Source: Rusavskia elegans
Lineage: Eukaryota > Ascomycota > Lecanoromycetes > Teloschistales > Teloschistaceae
Direction: 5' to 3'
Assembly: GCA_011316305.1 (NCBI GenBank)
Contig: SAUG01000057.1
Location: 248,001-312,000, forward strand
DNA length: 64,000 bases
Of the stretch, positions 12,865-24,363 are shown in pieces (the first letter of the stretch is position 1; each line of letters begins with the position of its first letter). The position numbers and the translations under genes are program-made. Below the pieces are notes generated by a model. That model did not search any database. It saw only the letters and a list, made by a program, of their open reading frames with translations, and was not told where the DNA came from.

Positions 12865-13504
12865 TCACGGTTGTTCTGAGAAGGCTGCGGCATCGTCACT
12901 CATGGTAACATCGCCTCTAGCCTTGGCTTCCAGTGTAGTCTCGAGTAATTCATGCGCTTCCTTCCACAGGTTGGCTTCCATTGCTCTTCCTACATTGTTG
13001 TTTCTGCTGTTGAGCCAACCAACGTCCAGATTACCCATGCCGCCATTCGTAACTGCATCTCTACCGCTCATGCCTGGGCGTGCAAGTAGGTTATTCGACA
13101 TTGCCATGTTTACTACAGGCGCATCCCTGCTAGACTGAGAATCTTTTGCAATCGTTTCGAAAGGTATGATTTCAGCATCCTCAAGGGCGGAAATGTGGCG
13201 CCGAAGTCGAACATCGATGGATGAGAGCAAAGAGAAATAGCGGCTGCTTGCTGCAGCAAATTCTTGTTTTCGCTCTTCGATAGTCTGGGATTGACCGTCA
13301 TGGTTTCCATCTGCCTCTGGTTCTGTACTGGTTAATGTCTTTATCGCGAGACCCGCAGATCGGAGGAGTTCTGCGACATCCTAAAGTGAGGATTCAGCGT
13401 CTCCATGTGCTGCCGAAGCCAATATTGTATACCCTATCAATTTCGCCGAGCTGTGTGATCCTCTCAGCAGCACCAGGACCAGGATCTTGCTTTGTTGCAT
13501 TCAT
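12865..13504 (-). CDS. med11: Mediator complex subunit 11
   Basis: Med11 is a head-module subunit of Mediator that pairs with Med22 and contacts TFIIH and RNA polymerase II. Exon 1 (13504-13433) gives MNATKQDPGPGAAERI then TQLGEIDR. A 52-nt intron (GTATAC...TTTAG) leads to exon 2 (13380-12865) opening DVAELLRSAGLAIKTL. The join is in frame and gives 195 residues. The family core is visible as RLRRHISALEDAEIIPF near residue 85 and LDVGWLNSRNNNVGRAMEA further on. The C-terminus is acidic. It shares a 271-bp divergent promoter with taf5. Identification rests on the RxxIxxLExAxIIP core and on the overall size. Confidence 0.86.
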
Positions 13505-13775
13505 GCTGCCCACAAAGTGCAAGGCTGTAGATATGTGAAGTGCAGATTGAGTTGTGGAGAAGAGCGCGTGCATCGGTGGAGTCGGCCTCCGTGCAGCCGC
13601 GTCGGGTACGGGCGGCGAGTAGCATGTCCGGAAATGTCATAGAAGACGTGGACGGAACAAGCTACCTGATTTCAGGATCCTCGTCGATGACTCGCCTTGC
13701 TCGTGCTTCATAGATTGTCCATTCAGTATTTTATGATCAATTCACTTTGGCCTTGACTCTTTATCAGACGATAGA
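13505..13775. promoter_or_regulatory. Shared divergent promoter, med11 / taf5
   Basis: 271 bp between the two start codons serve two genes of the RNA polymerase II initiation machinery. No specific factor site is claimed. Confidence 0.55.
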
Positions 13776-16615
13776 ATGTCGGGACAGCCTACGCATGGCG
13801 GAGGCAGTCAAAGTGCCAGGACGACTACGAGTGGAGGTAGTGCTGGAGCAATGCCAATGTCAATGCCTCAGCAGAGGCATAGTGATTCAACAGTCAACGT
13901 CAGCAACGGCGCTCAGAGTGGTGGCATGTCTCAACAGAACCTGAATGGCATTGTAAGGCTTTTGTTGTCTTTCAATTTTGCATGTTTCTGCATGCTTGTC
14001 CTGCCCTTCTTCTCTCTATTCCTTGCCGACTGCGGCGTTCCTTCCGTGAAGCTTGAGGATTAATCTGCCTCTAAGCTGGTAGGGTTGCCTTCCACAGCGG
14101 TAGGAGAAACATGACGGCTCGAGGACCTGCTGCTGGCACAGCTGCATTCCCCGTAGGCCCAATAACAGAAAGGAACTGTAAGCCTGCATATACCAACCAT
14201 ATGGATTGATGGTCCTGGACTGCATGGTCTGACGCCTCTGATAAAGCGCGAAACCTCGGAAGATGTCAGAAGCGACTGTGGAGTCACCAATTGATGAAGG
14301 CAATTACGGCATCACATCAATTACAATCCAGAGCGGCCCAGCACTTCACTCATATAGGCTATGCATTGCGTTTCAATCTCTTTCGTTAATGTCGGTTCCC
14401 ACGATAGCCACCGAACGCTGGCTGACCGTGGTTGTAAGGTCCTTGAATATTTGTCCAAAAAGGGCTACAATCGGACTGAGGCTATGCTGCGTATGGAATC
14501 GGCAAACCAAGACGTAGACGGGCGGCCGATTCAGACCAGAGTCGAGGAGAGTGGGGGCGTGAAGTATGCCAAAGCTTTCGGTAATTCAACAACCCTCGAT
14601 GATTAAAAGACCATGCTTAGATGTCGGTAGACCTATTCAGAAACTGGATCGAAGAAAACCTTGAGATCTACAAAGTAGGTCACGCCTCATCATGGACAGC
14701 AAAATCCTCTTACATTTTCTAGCCTGATCTACGACGACTTCTGTGGCCAGTATTTGTCTACTCGTTCCTTGATCTTGTGTCCCAGTGGTTTCCGCGAGAG
14801 TCAAAGAACTTTTTCAACAGCTACAGAGAGATCTTCGAAAACGAGCATGAACATGACTTGCGAGCGCTCCAGGCCGTGGCTTTGCCAGAGCATGTTGATA
14901 GCAGCGAGATCGCGAAAATTTATTACAGCCAGCGATATCGGGTGACATTAAGCCAGACAGCTTTCTATAACCTGGTCGGTTTCCTTGAGAGCAAAGAGAA
15001 GGAAGGCGGGGCAGTACTCGTGAGCTTGATTCAAAAACAATTAAATGTTTGCACCGTGGAAAGAACGGCCGATGAGCAATTCAGCCTTGCCAAATTAATA
15101 GAGCGAGCCAAAAGGCCAGATGATTTCCCAGCTGAGGATGAAGGCATACCCGGCCACAATCCAGGATCTGCAAATGTTACGCAAGGCGCCGGAACCAGTG
15201 TTTTGACACGACTCAAGCTGGGTCAGATGACATTAGACCAGGAAAGTAGACAAGATGTTCTTGGAGAACTACAAAATGAGGACAAAATTAATCCGCCTGC
15301 ACCCGGGCAGTCATCACTGGCGGAAGCGTTCGAGCAACGGATCAAGCGTGAGGAGAGTGAAGATGTGCCTGGTCGCACAGAGCTGCCACCCAGACCACCC
15401 CCGATTGCGCGTGATATTGCAATGGAGGTCCAGAAGGTTAAGGAGAATCGAGATCGATTCCAGATATCCGGCAGGACCGGAGGTGTAGGTCCTGGCGTCA
15501 GCGTCACAATGTTTACTTTTCACAACACCAACGATAGGTACGGCCCCAGTCTGCCTTTCGCCAAAAGCTTAGCTGCTGACAGTTCTAGCGTTACTTGTCT
15601 CGACTTCTCCGGCGATTACAGACTAGTCGCAGCAGGTTTCGATCTGCACTACATTCGTGTTTGGAGTCTTGACGGCAGTCCTCTTCCAGGCCCTCCCGAG
15701 CTGGATGGTCAGGACTCGCGACCCACTGCATCCCATCGCCTCATTGGCCACTCAGGCCCTGTTTATAACGTTTCTTTCGCCCCGGCTACCGCATCCACGG
15801 ACAAACAGGGCATCACAAATTGCAGGTACCTCCTTTCATGCTCCGCCGACAAAAGCGTTCGACTCTGGTCTTTGGAATCATGGGCTTGTGTTGTGGTCTA
15901 CAAAGGTCACGACGGGCCTGTGTGGGATGTCACTTGGGGACCCCACGGCCATTATTTCCTGACCGGCTCTCTTGATCGGACCGCACGCCTTTGGAGCACT
16001 GACCGAGTGGACTATCTGCGCCTTTTCGTCGGGCACGATCGTGACGTTGATCATGTGTGCTTTCACCCCAACAGTGCCTACGTCTTCACCGGAAGCTGTG
16101 ATAAGATGGTCCGGATGTGGTTGGTGACCAATGGCTATCCTGTTCGCATGTTCACGGGTCATGCAAGTAACATCACAGCCCTCGCCTGCAGCCCTGATGG
16201 GAAAATCTTGGCTTCAGCGGATGACTCAGGGACCATCATCCTTTGGGATCTTGCTCCCGGGAAACTTCTCAAAAGGATGCGAGGTCACGGCAAAGGAGGT
16301 ATTTGGTCTCTGACCTGGAGCGTCGAATCTACTGTCCTGGTGTCTGGTGGTGCCGACGGCACAGTCCGCGTCTGGGATGTTCAACTTCCCAACGATGCTA
16401 ACGGCCAAGGCAAAGTCATTGGGGAAGGAGGAGCAGGGCAGAAGATGGAACCCTCAGTCTCGAACGTGTCAGGGGCCGGAGGCAAGAAGAAGGCGAAAGA
16501 AGTCACGGTGACTTCTGACCAAATCTCAGCATTTCCGACGAAGAAGAGCCCGGTGTACAAGGTCATGTTCACGCAGCAGAATCTGGTGCTGGCAGGTGGC
16601 GCTTTTCTCCCTTGA
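13776..16615 (+). CDS. taf5: TAF5, TFIID and SAGA subunit
   Basis: TAF5 is a core subunit shared by TFIID and SAGA. I join four exons: 13776-13952, 14439-14580, 14631-14674 and 14723-16615, giving 751 residues. Exon 1 encodes a low-complexity Gly/Ser/Met N-terminus ending NLNGI. Exon 2 resumes with VLEYLSKKGYNRTEAML, the LisH motif. Exon 3 (44 nt) gives DLFRNWIEENLEIYK when the acceptor GGTAG at 14626-14630 is used, and exon 4 continues PDLRRLLWPVFVYSFL, the NTD2 fold. The C-terminal half is a WD40 propeller with clear repeats (SCSADKSVRLWSLES, TGSLDRTARLWSTD, SGGADGTVRVWDVQ). Intron 1 is 486 nt, about nine times the local norm. It converges on clpP. Confidence 0.94.
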
Positions 16616-16843
16616 GATCCTTCTCTGTGACACAAGAACATTTTGGAGTTGAGGCGAATGCTGATGAAGATGGCCGGTAAAGGCCACATAGAAATGGCGA
16701 CGTTCAATGTACCAATCAGATACCCTTGATGCCTGGCGAGTTTGGCGAAGTCGATCACTTTGGGTATCAGTATAAGATCCAATGAAGAAAAATATAATGG
16801 AAAGAAACGCCCATCCATGTTCCTAAGGCAATGGACTCTCTCA

Positions 16844-17734
16844 TCATTGCGCGTCCGCGCTCTCTTCATCAGAATTTCTTCTTGTCAAGATCTCATCGAC
16901 GATACCGAATTCCAATGCCTCCTGGGCCCCCATGAATTTGTCTCTCTCCATCATTCTTTCGATCTCCTCCAAGGAATGTGGCTTCGTCAAATGCCTCATG
17001 TAGATTCCATTCAATTGTTCTCTGACCCGCAAGATCTCCTTTGCATGGATTGCGATGTCGCTCGCCTGCCCAAAATACCCGCCGCTGGGCTGATGTACCA
17101 TGATGCTTGAATGCGGGAGGCAGAAGCGCTTCTTTGCAGCACCTCCGCAGAGTAAGAGCGAGCCCATCGAAGCGGCTTGGCCGACGCAGGTGGTCGTCAC
17201 TGGACTGGAGATATAAGTCATGGTGTCGTAGATGGCAAGCCCGGCGGTGACGGAGCCACCGGGGGTGTTGATGTAGAGATTGATGGGCTTCTCTGGAGCG
17301 TCGGCTTCGAGGAAGAGCAGCTGGGCCACAATGGATGCAGAAACACTTTCATCGACGGGACCGTTCAGGCAGACAATGCGTTCCTTGAAAGGACGGTCAA
17401 CTCCTGATGGTAGGTTTACAGGTCAAGGGTGTGAGTTACCATGAGGAGCCGCGAGAATATGTCATCTTTGGCCATTGTATCAGCGAATAAAGCTCGATTA
17501 TGAGTGATGTTGTGATCTCACGTTGTCGCCAACCACCTCCCTGAAAAGGTCAGTGGATCATGCCCTGTAGCACTGGAGGTGAGTTGAGCGAGAACGCACG
17601 ACTACTTCTGTCACATAGGGTGTGGGCACCCAGGCCATGGGCGGTCCATGTTGAGCCCCACTTCCTGGAATGCTTGAGAAAGGTCGTTTTGAGAAAATTC
17701 GGATTGGGTTGACAGCTCTTGCAGAACTTAGCAT
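16844..17734 (-). CDS. clpP: Mitochondrial ClpP serine protease
   Basis: Proteolytic subunit of the mitochondrial matrix ClpXP protease. Exons are 17734-17600, 17540-17522 (19 nt), 17465-17440 (26 nt) and 17383-16844, giving 239 residues. The N-terminus MLSSARAVNPIRIFSKRPFS is Arg/Ser-rich without acidic residues, a good matrix-targeting sequence. The two micro-exons encode the conserved stretch GGGWRQ-HDIFSRLLM, which then joins ERIVCLNGPVDES. The catalytic triad is present: Ser in CVGQAASMGSLL, His in HSSIMVHQPSGG, and Asp in the stretch after MERDKFMGAQEA. Three other junction choices in this region give stops, so the 56-nt intron ending TTTCAAG is preferred. A gypsy element begins only about 130 bp upstream. 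Budding yeast lacks ClpP, while Podospora has it. Confidence 0.93.
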
Positions 17735-17864
17735 CTTCCGTACACCTCAACCAGGTACGCACAGTCCAGTACTCATGTTATGAGCACAGGCGGCGTGCCT
17801 CAGGGAACGCAGTAGTGCTCAGTACAGCGCTGGATTTCTTATCACGCCTCGACAGGTAGGGATA

Positions 17865-18272
17865 TATAGGATAGTCTAGGTATTAGTACTAAAGAGTATC
17901 TTAGTAGTCTTAGTAAATAAATACTATAAATACTTTAATTTTAGTAGTTTTAGTAAATAAATACTATAAATAACCCCGATTATAGTAGTTTTAGTAAATA
18001 AATACTATAAAATAGAGCTATCCTATATATTTTAGTTAATAAATAACCTAAATAATAGAGGATTTTATTTATTTATATAAATTTTAAATGCGATATTTTT
18101 ATAGTTTATATTTAATTTATTAGTTATCGCTATATACTATTTTAGTAATTAAAGTAATTCTTTTTTAATTAATTTAAATAATTATCTATTTTATCTCCGT
18201 TTATAGATATATTAATAAATTTAACTAATTTTTAAAAATATTATACATTCAAGTAATTTTATAATATTTTAA
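17865..18272 (+). repeat. Left LTR with three internal tandem repeats
   Basis: About 408 bp that align along their length with 23961-24363. Inside are three head-to-tail units of about 40 bp (about 17895-18015), each containing AGTAAATAAATACTATAAA. The end corresponds to the right LTR end ATAACA, which would fit an original CA terminus. Confidence 0.82.
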
Positions 18273-21200
18273 ATATTTTTAGGATATCTATTACAGATTA
18301 ATATTAAATTTCTATTTTAAATAATTCTAGTTCTATAGTAAAAAAGTTCGAACCTAAAAAAAAGAAATCTAGATAAAAGATAATAGTAATAATAAAAAGA
18401 TTAGTATTTCTACTACTAATTAATACTTTTATAGTATTAAAATTAAAAGGCTCGATAAATATTATAGAAATTATAATAAACTCGAAGACTGGTTTATATA
18501 ACTAGATATATATTTTATATTCTATTTTATATTAAAAAAAAAAAAATCTTTTTCGCCGTATTTTATTTTTAAAAATAAATTTAGTATTAGATAAAATATA
18601 TTTTTCGCTAGTATATAGATAAATTAAAAGATAATAAATATAATTTTATATAGTTTATAAAATTTAAAAAAGCTATTTATAAAGTCTTCGGAATTTTAAA
18701 TAAAATTCTAATTACTAAACGTTTTATTTAATATCTTTAATAGAAAAACGTAATATCTAACTACGCCGTACGATTTAAAAAATAGATACTACTAATAAAG
18801 TAGAACGACGACGCCCTATATATAATATTTAGATAAAGATTTAAAAAAAAAATAAAAGACGAATTTATATATAATAGTCGAGTATATAATATATTAGATA
18901 ATTTAATCGAAATATCTATCGACTTCGATAATAAATTATATAAAAGAAATATAGAAAAACGCTATAATAGCGGACTATAAAGTAATATAAAATATTATCC
19001 GGAACGAGCCTATAAAAGACTATAATTAGATAAAAAAACCAGAAATAGCTACTATAGACCTATATTAATAGAACTAGACTTTATATAATAGCGATATAAA
19101 AGAAAGAATTCTAGAAATAGTAAAGAAAATAAAAATTCTAAAACGTACTATAATTATAATAAACTAGGCTTTTTTATAAAAAAATATCGGTTAAATTGGA
19201 TATAACGACGATAGTTTAACGCTACGCTAAAGAAATCTAAAAACTAGTAAAAAATAGTTTTAGAAAACGACGACATTAGTTCTAAATTCTAGAAAACCAG
19301 TTTAAATAAAAAATTTATATTTATAGAAAACGATAAAATACTATAAGAAACTATAATAAATAATATTTCGCTACGAATATTAATAAAATCTACTAGAAGA
19401 AAAGCCGTTTTTAGATAGAAAATTATAATAATAGAAGACGTTAAACTAGTATATCTTTAAATTCTTTATAATAAAAAACTAGTAAAGAAAAAACTTATAA
19501 TAATTTATAAAAAATATAAAAAAGTTTATAAAATATATATTACCGACGGGTACCTATAAAATAATTAGTAGAACTAAAAAGTAAATAATATCGTCGATAT
19601 ATTAGAAAAAAAACTCGGAAATAATATTTTTAAAAATAAAGTTATTTCTAAATCGATATTATAACGAAAGAATATAAAAATAGAAAATTAATATATACTA
19701 TTTAGTTAGACCGCCTACTATAATAATAACTACGGAATCTATAAATTATAAAAAAAAGAAACCGGATAGTATTTATTAAAACTATATTAACGCGTTCCTA
19801 TAATATCTATTAAAGTCGGAAGTTATAATATTTATAACTATTTCGGATATATTGTATATAGTAGATATAAATACTAGAAAAAATAGTAGAAAAGAAATAA
19901 AACCTTTATTTAGAAATTCTATAGATATATTTCGTAAGTAAATTATAAAAATAAAAAATACGAAAATAATAAAAACGATTTAAAAAAAGCTAAAATTTTA
20001 TAGTAATAGGTATATTATATATATATAACTTTATAGCCCGGAAAAAATAACTAAATTAAGCTAGCTATATATATATACTCGAAATTAAAATAGTTATTAA
20101 AACTAATAATAGACTATAGAAAATTAAAGTATTTATTAATTTAGATATAATCGGAAATTTTATATTAAAAGATTTAGTTAAAAGAAAAGGATTCCTTTAA
20201 ACTAAAAAAAAAAGAATCGAGATAACTTAATAGTTATTAATAGAAATTAAATACTAAATAGAGATAAAAAGATTATAGAAAAAATAATACTGTTTTAAAT
20301 AATAATTAATTAATATTAAAAGGAATTTTAGTTCGATATCGTTTAAATAGCCAGCTATAAAATCGTATTTAGAATTATTTAATTAAAAGATTATAATCTA
20401 GTAATAGATTAAAAGAAAAAAATATTTAATTTTAAACGATATTTTTATATAGAGAATATCTAGTCTATATCGAAATAATAATCTCGGATAAATAAAAAAT
20501 AGAATATAAAACGCGAATTTATAACTTCGAAGAAAGATAACTAAAAATTATTTAGGTCCGATTTATTAAATACCGATAGAAAATAACTAGATTAATAAAA
20601 TAGAAATAGAAAATAAAATTATAAACCTTTTAAAAATTTTATACTATTTAATAAAATATTAATAGAAAATCTATTAGAAAAGATTTTAGATAAATATAAA
20701 AATTAGATAAATTTATTTTAAAAAAAGGTAACTATAAAAATACTATCTAAATATTAATTATAAAATTATAAAATTAAATTTAAACTAGATAAGAAATCTA
20801 TATTTAAATCTATCTATTTATTATCCGCGATAAAATTCGAAATATTTCGTAAATACCTAGACGAAAATATAAAAAAAGGATTTATTAGAAAATTTTAATT
20901 ACCGGCAGGATATTCGATCCTTTTTATATCTAAAAAGAACGGAATACTCTATCTATATATCGATTATCGGAAGCTAATCGCTATTATAATTAAAAATCGA
21001 TATTTACTATTAAATATTAGTAAATTTCAAAATAGATTTTCTAGAATATAATATTTTATAAAATTCGACTTTTAAAGAATATATAATTTTATATAGATAA
21101 AAGCCGAAAAAAAATAGAAAATAGCTTTCTAAATACGGTATAGTTATTATAAATATATAATTATATTATTTAGATTTATAAACGTTCCGGTTATCTATTA

Positions 21201-23960
21201 GAATATAATTAATAATATATTTAGAAAATATCTAAATATATTTATTATTATCTATTTTTATAATATTTTAGTTTTTTCTAAAATATTCGAAGAATATAAA
21301 TAATATATTAGTAAAGTTCTTAAATATCTAAAAAAAAAAAAAAAGATTTACGCTTTAAACTAAAAAAATACAAATTCTATAAAAAAAAAGTCGATTTCCT
21401 AAAATTTATTATAGGGTATAATAGATTATATATCGATTCTAGTAAATTAAAAGCTATTATAGAATAGGAAATACTAATAAATATTAAAAAAATCTAGAAC
21501 TTTTTCGGATTTATAAACTATAATCGAAAGTTTATAAAAAATTATTTTAAAAATGCTCTCGTTTTTATAGTTTTAATAGAAAATACCGTCAGATAGTATT
21601 AGAGAAAAAGAAAATAATAAATATTTAAAGATTTTAAAAGAAAATATATATAAAATCTAGTATTTAAAATATTTAATTTAAAGAAACTATTATAAATAGA
21701 AATAAATTTATTAGATTTAACTATAAATATATACTTTCTATAATAGTATAATAGTAAATAGTACCCGATAATATATATATTAAAAAAATTATCGCTAGCG
21801 AAATAGAATTATAATATCTATAATAAAAAACTACTAGCTATAGTAGTTATACTAGAATAGTAGAAAATATATATCGAAAAATTACTAGAATTAATAATTT
21901 TTATAGATTATAAAAACCTTTTATAGTTTATAATAATAAAATAGTTTAATAAATAATAAATATAATAGTTTAAACTTTTCGGTTAATATAAATTTAAAAT
22001 ATATTATATTCTAGATAAAGAAAATAGAAAAATAGACGTTTTAAATCGAAGAAGTAATTATATAAAAATAAAAGAAATTTTTAATAATAATATCCTTAGA
22101 ATTAATAAAAATTAGTTACTATTAATAAATTAATATAAAATAAATATAACGTTACGTATATTTAGAAACGACTAAAAATAGTTTCCTATCGAAAAAAAAA
22201 ACTATAAATACTAAATAATAAAATCGATAAATATATTAAAAAATACTATAATAGAATACTATAAAAGTATCTAGATGTAACTAAAGTTATATAACTTTTA
22301 TAATAGTATTACTAGTTTTCTAATATAAAATAATACGTCGAAATATATATTAAAAAATATTTTAGTTATTAGTAAAATAAATATACTATATATATTCGTT
22401 ATAGAAAGATTTAATATTAGAAATTATCGGATTTACAATAAAGGAAAATTATATTAGATTTTAATAATTAAATTTCTAAAATTAAAAGACCCGATAATAA
22501 ATATAAAATATAATTTAATATTTAATATAGTAGATAGATTTGTAAAGAATATTTATATAATCTTATTATAAAAAGATTTTATAGTAGAATAACTTGGATT
22601 TATTATTCTAAATCGATTATTCCGATACTACAGACTACCGGAAGTATTAATAAATAATAGAAATAAACTTTTTACTTTAAATTATTAAAAAACCCTTATT
22701 TTTTTATTTAATATAAAATTTAAAATAACTAACTAGATTTTAGAATAATACCTAAAATACTACGTTAACGATATTTAAAATAATTAGATATTACTATTAC
22801 TAATAGTATAATTATTATTTAATATAAAAAAATTAAATATAATAAAAGAAATACCGTTCTACGCCGATAATAGAAGAAATCCGAATTTATTTAAATAACC
22901 GCTATTATATTTATTAGCGGAATTAATAATCTAAAGAGTCGATATTTAGAAAAAAATCTATAAAAATATTCTAAAAATATAAAAATACTCGGGTAATTTT
23001 TAAAATAAAATATAAAAACTAGTACTTTAACTAAAGAAAAAAGATAAAATATACCTTTTTATAAAAAATTTAAAAATAAAAACTCTAAATAAAAAACTTA
23101 ATTATATTAAAGTCGGACTATTTTTAATTAAGAAAATTAAAAGACTTTAGAATTTCGAACTCGATTTATCTAAAGATACTAAAATATATCTAATATTTTA
23201 TATATTTCTTTTAGAACTAGCCGATTGCGGAACGCTATTATAATAGATATTTAACTTCGAGATATAGAAAGAAAATATCTTTATAGTCGAAAAGATTTTA
23301 TAATAGAAAGATTAAAACTATCTAATTAAATAGAAAAATTATTCTATTTCGAAAAATATTTAGAAATCTAAAGAATATTTAGTAAACTACTAGGAAATTC
23401 TATAATAGTTCTATTAAAAGAAACTAAAAAAGTAATTAATTAACCGAAATTACTAGATAGAATAATCTATTCGAAAGCAATATTAATAAAAAATTTAAAA
23501 TTAATAAATAAAATCGGATCTATAGAAATTTCTTTTCGTTTTAATTTTTTAAAGTTTTATAGCTTTCCGTTAACTATAATACGCTATCCTTCTTTAGTAT
23601 AATTTAATTAATAAAGCAGATATTATCACTTTATATACGTTTTATATAATTCTTTTTTTAATTTTTTATATTTATTTTTAAGATAACGCTAACGCGTAGT
23701 ATCTAATAAAATAAAATTATAAAGATAAATTTATTTTATATAACTAATATACTTTTCGGAACCTTCGTTAATATAATAGAATTTCTCTAACTAGAAATAA
23801 TTTCGATGAAAACGTATAGCTAATATACCGATACCTAATAATAGAATGAAAAATCTAAAAAAAGAATCTAATATTATAAATATAGACGGTATATTTTAGA
23901 AAACGTAGTAGTATTTAGTATAACGCTAGATTTTTTATTACGTTTTAATAGATAGAAATA
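18273..23960 (+). pseudogene. Degenerate gag-pol of the gypsy element
   Basis: Traces of each domain can be read through stops on the plus strand. A zinc-knuckle (CCHC-like) relic reads YYNYNKLGFF at about 19147-19195, with its cysteines turned to tyrosines as C-to-T/G-to-A change predicts. An aspartic-protease relic (NLDIIGNFILKDLV) is at about 20120-20180. Reverse transcriptase is the clearest, at about 20860-21270: a KKG-FI segment, then AGYSILFISKKNG and a YRKL-like turn. RNase H is at about 21670-21860. Integrase core pieces are at about 22500-22700 (RLFRYYRLPEVLINN). No segment could be translated, so the element is dead. Function of the last 500 bp before the right LTR is unclear. Confidence 0.8.
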
Positions 23961-24363
23961 TATAGAATAGTTTAAATATTAGTACTAAAAAGTATTTTAG
24001 TAGTTTCAGTAAGTAAATACTATAAATAACCTCGATTTTAGTAGTTTTAATAAGTAAATACTATAAATAATCTCGATTTTAGTAGTTTTAGTAAATAAAT
24101 ACTATAAAATAGAGCCATTTTAATTATTTTAATTAATAAATAATCTAAATAGTAGAGGATTTTATTTATCTATATAGATTCTGAACTCGATACTTTTATA
24201 GTTTATATTTAATTCATTAGTTATCGTTATATACTATTCTAGTAATTAAACTAATTTATTTTTAATTAATTTAAATAATTACCCGTTATACCTTCGTTTA
24301 CAGATATATTAATAAATCTAATCAATTTTTAGAAATACTATATTTTTAGATAATTCTATAACA
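23961..24363 (+). repeat. Right LTR
   Basis: Direct repeat of the left LTR, with the same three tandem units (about 23990-24115) and the same order of short motifs up to ATAACA at 24358-24363. The two LTRs differ at many positions, nearly all of them transition pairs, so LTR divergence cannot be used to date the insertion. Confidence 0.82.

Larger units (their letters stand above)
17865..24363 (+). mobile_element. Ty3/gypsy LTR retrotransposon, RIP-mutated
   Basis: A full-length, about 6.5-kb element bounded by two direct LTRs, with a recognisable plus-strand order of gag, protease, reverse transcriptase, RNase H and integrase. RNase H lies before integrase, which is the Ty3/gypsy order. Every frame is full of stops. 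CA and TG are nearly absent while CG is kept: by eye, 19201-19500 has 2 CA, no TG and 11 CG. That pattern is the mark of repeat-induced point mutation, not of age-related loss of methyl-CpG. I could not make out a clean target-site duplication or a primer-binding site, so the exact ends are accurate to a few bases only. Confidence 0.9.

Noticed and set aside
17384..17439. Apparent frameshift in clpP between DIFSRLLM and the protease core
   Set aside because: A 56-nt intron from GTAACT to TTTCAAG restores the frame and gives the expected ERIVCLNGP, so the gene is taken as intact.
18273..23960. CRISPR-like array suggested by recurring AT-rich words in the island
   Set aside because: The recurring words are TA-rich by-products of RIP; there is no regular repeat-spacer pattern, and the host is a eukaryote.
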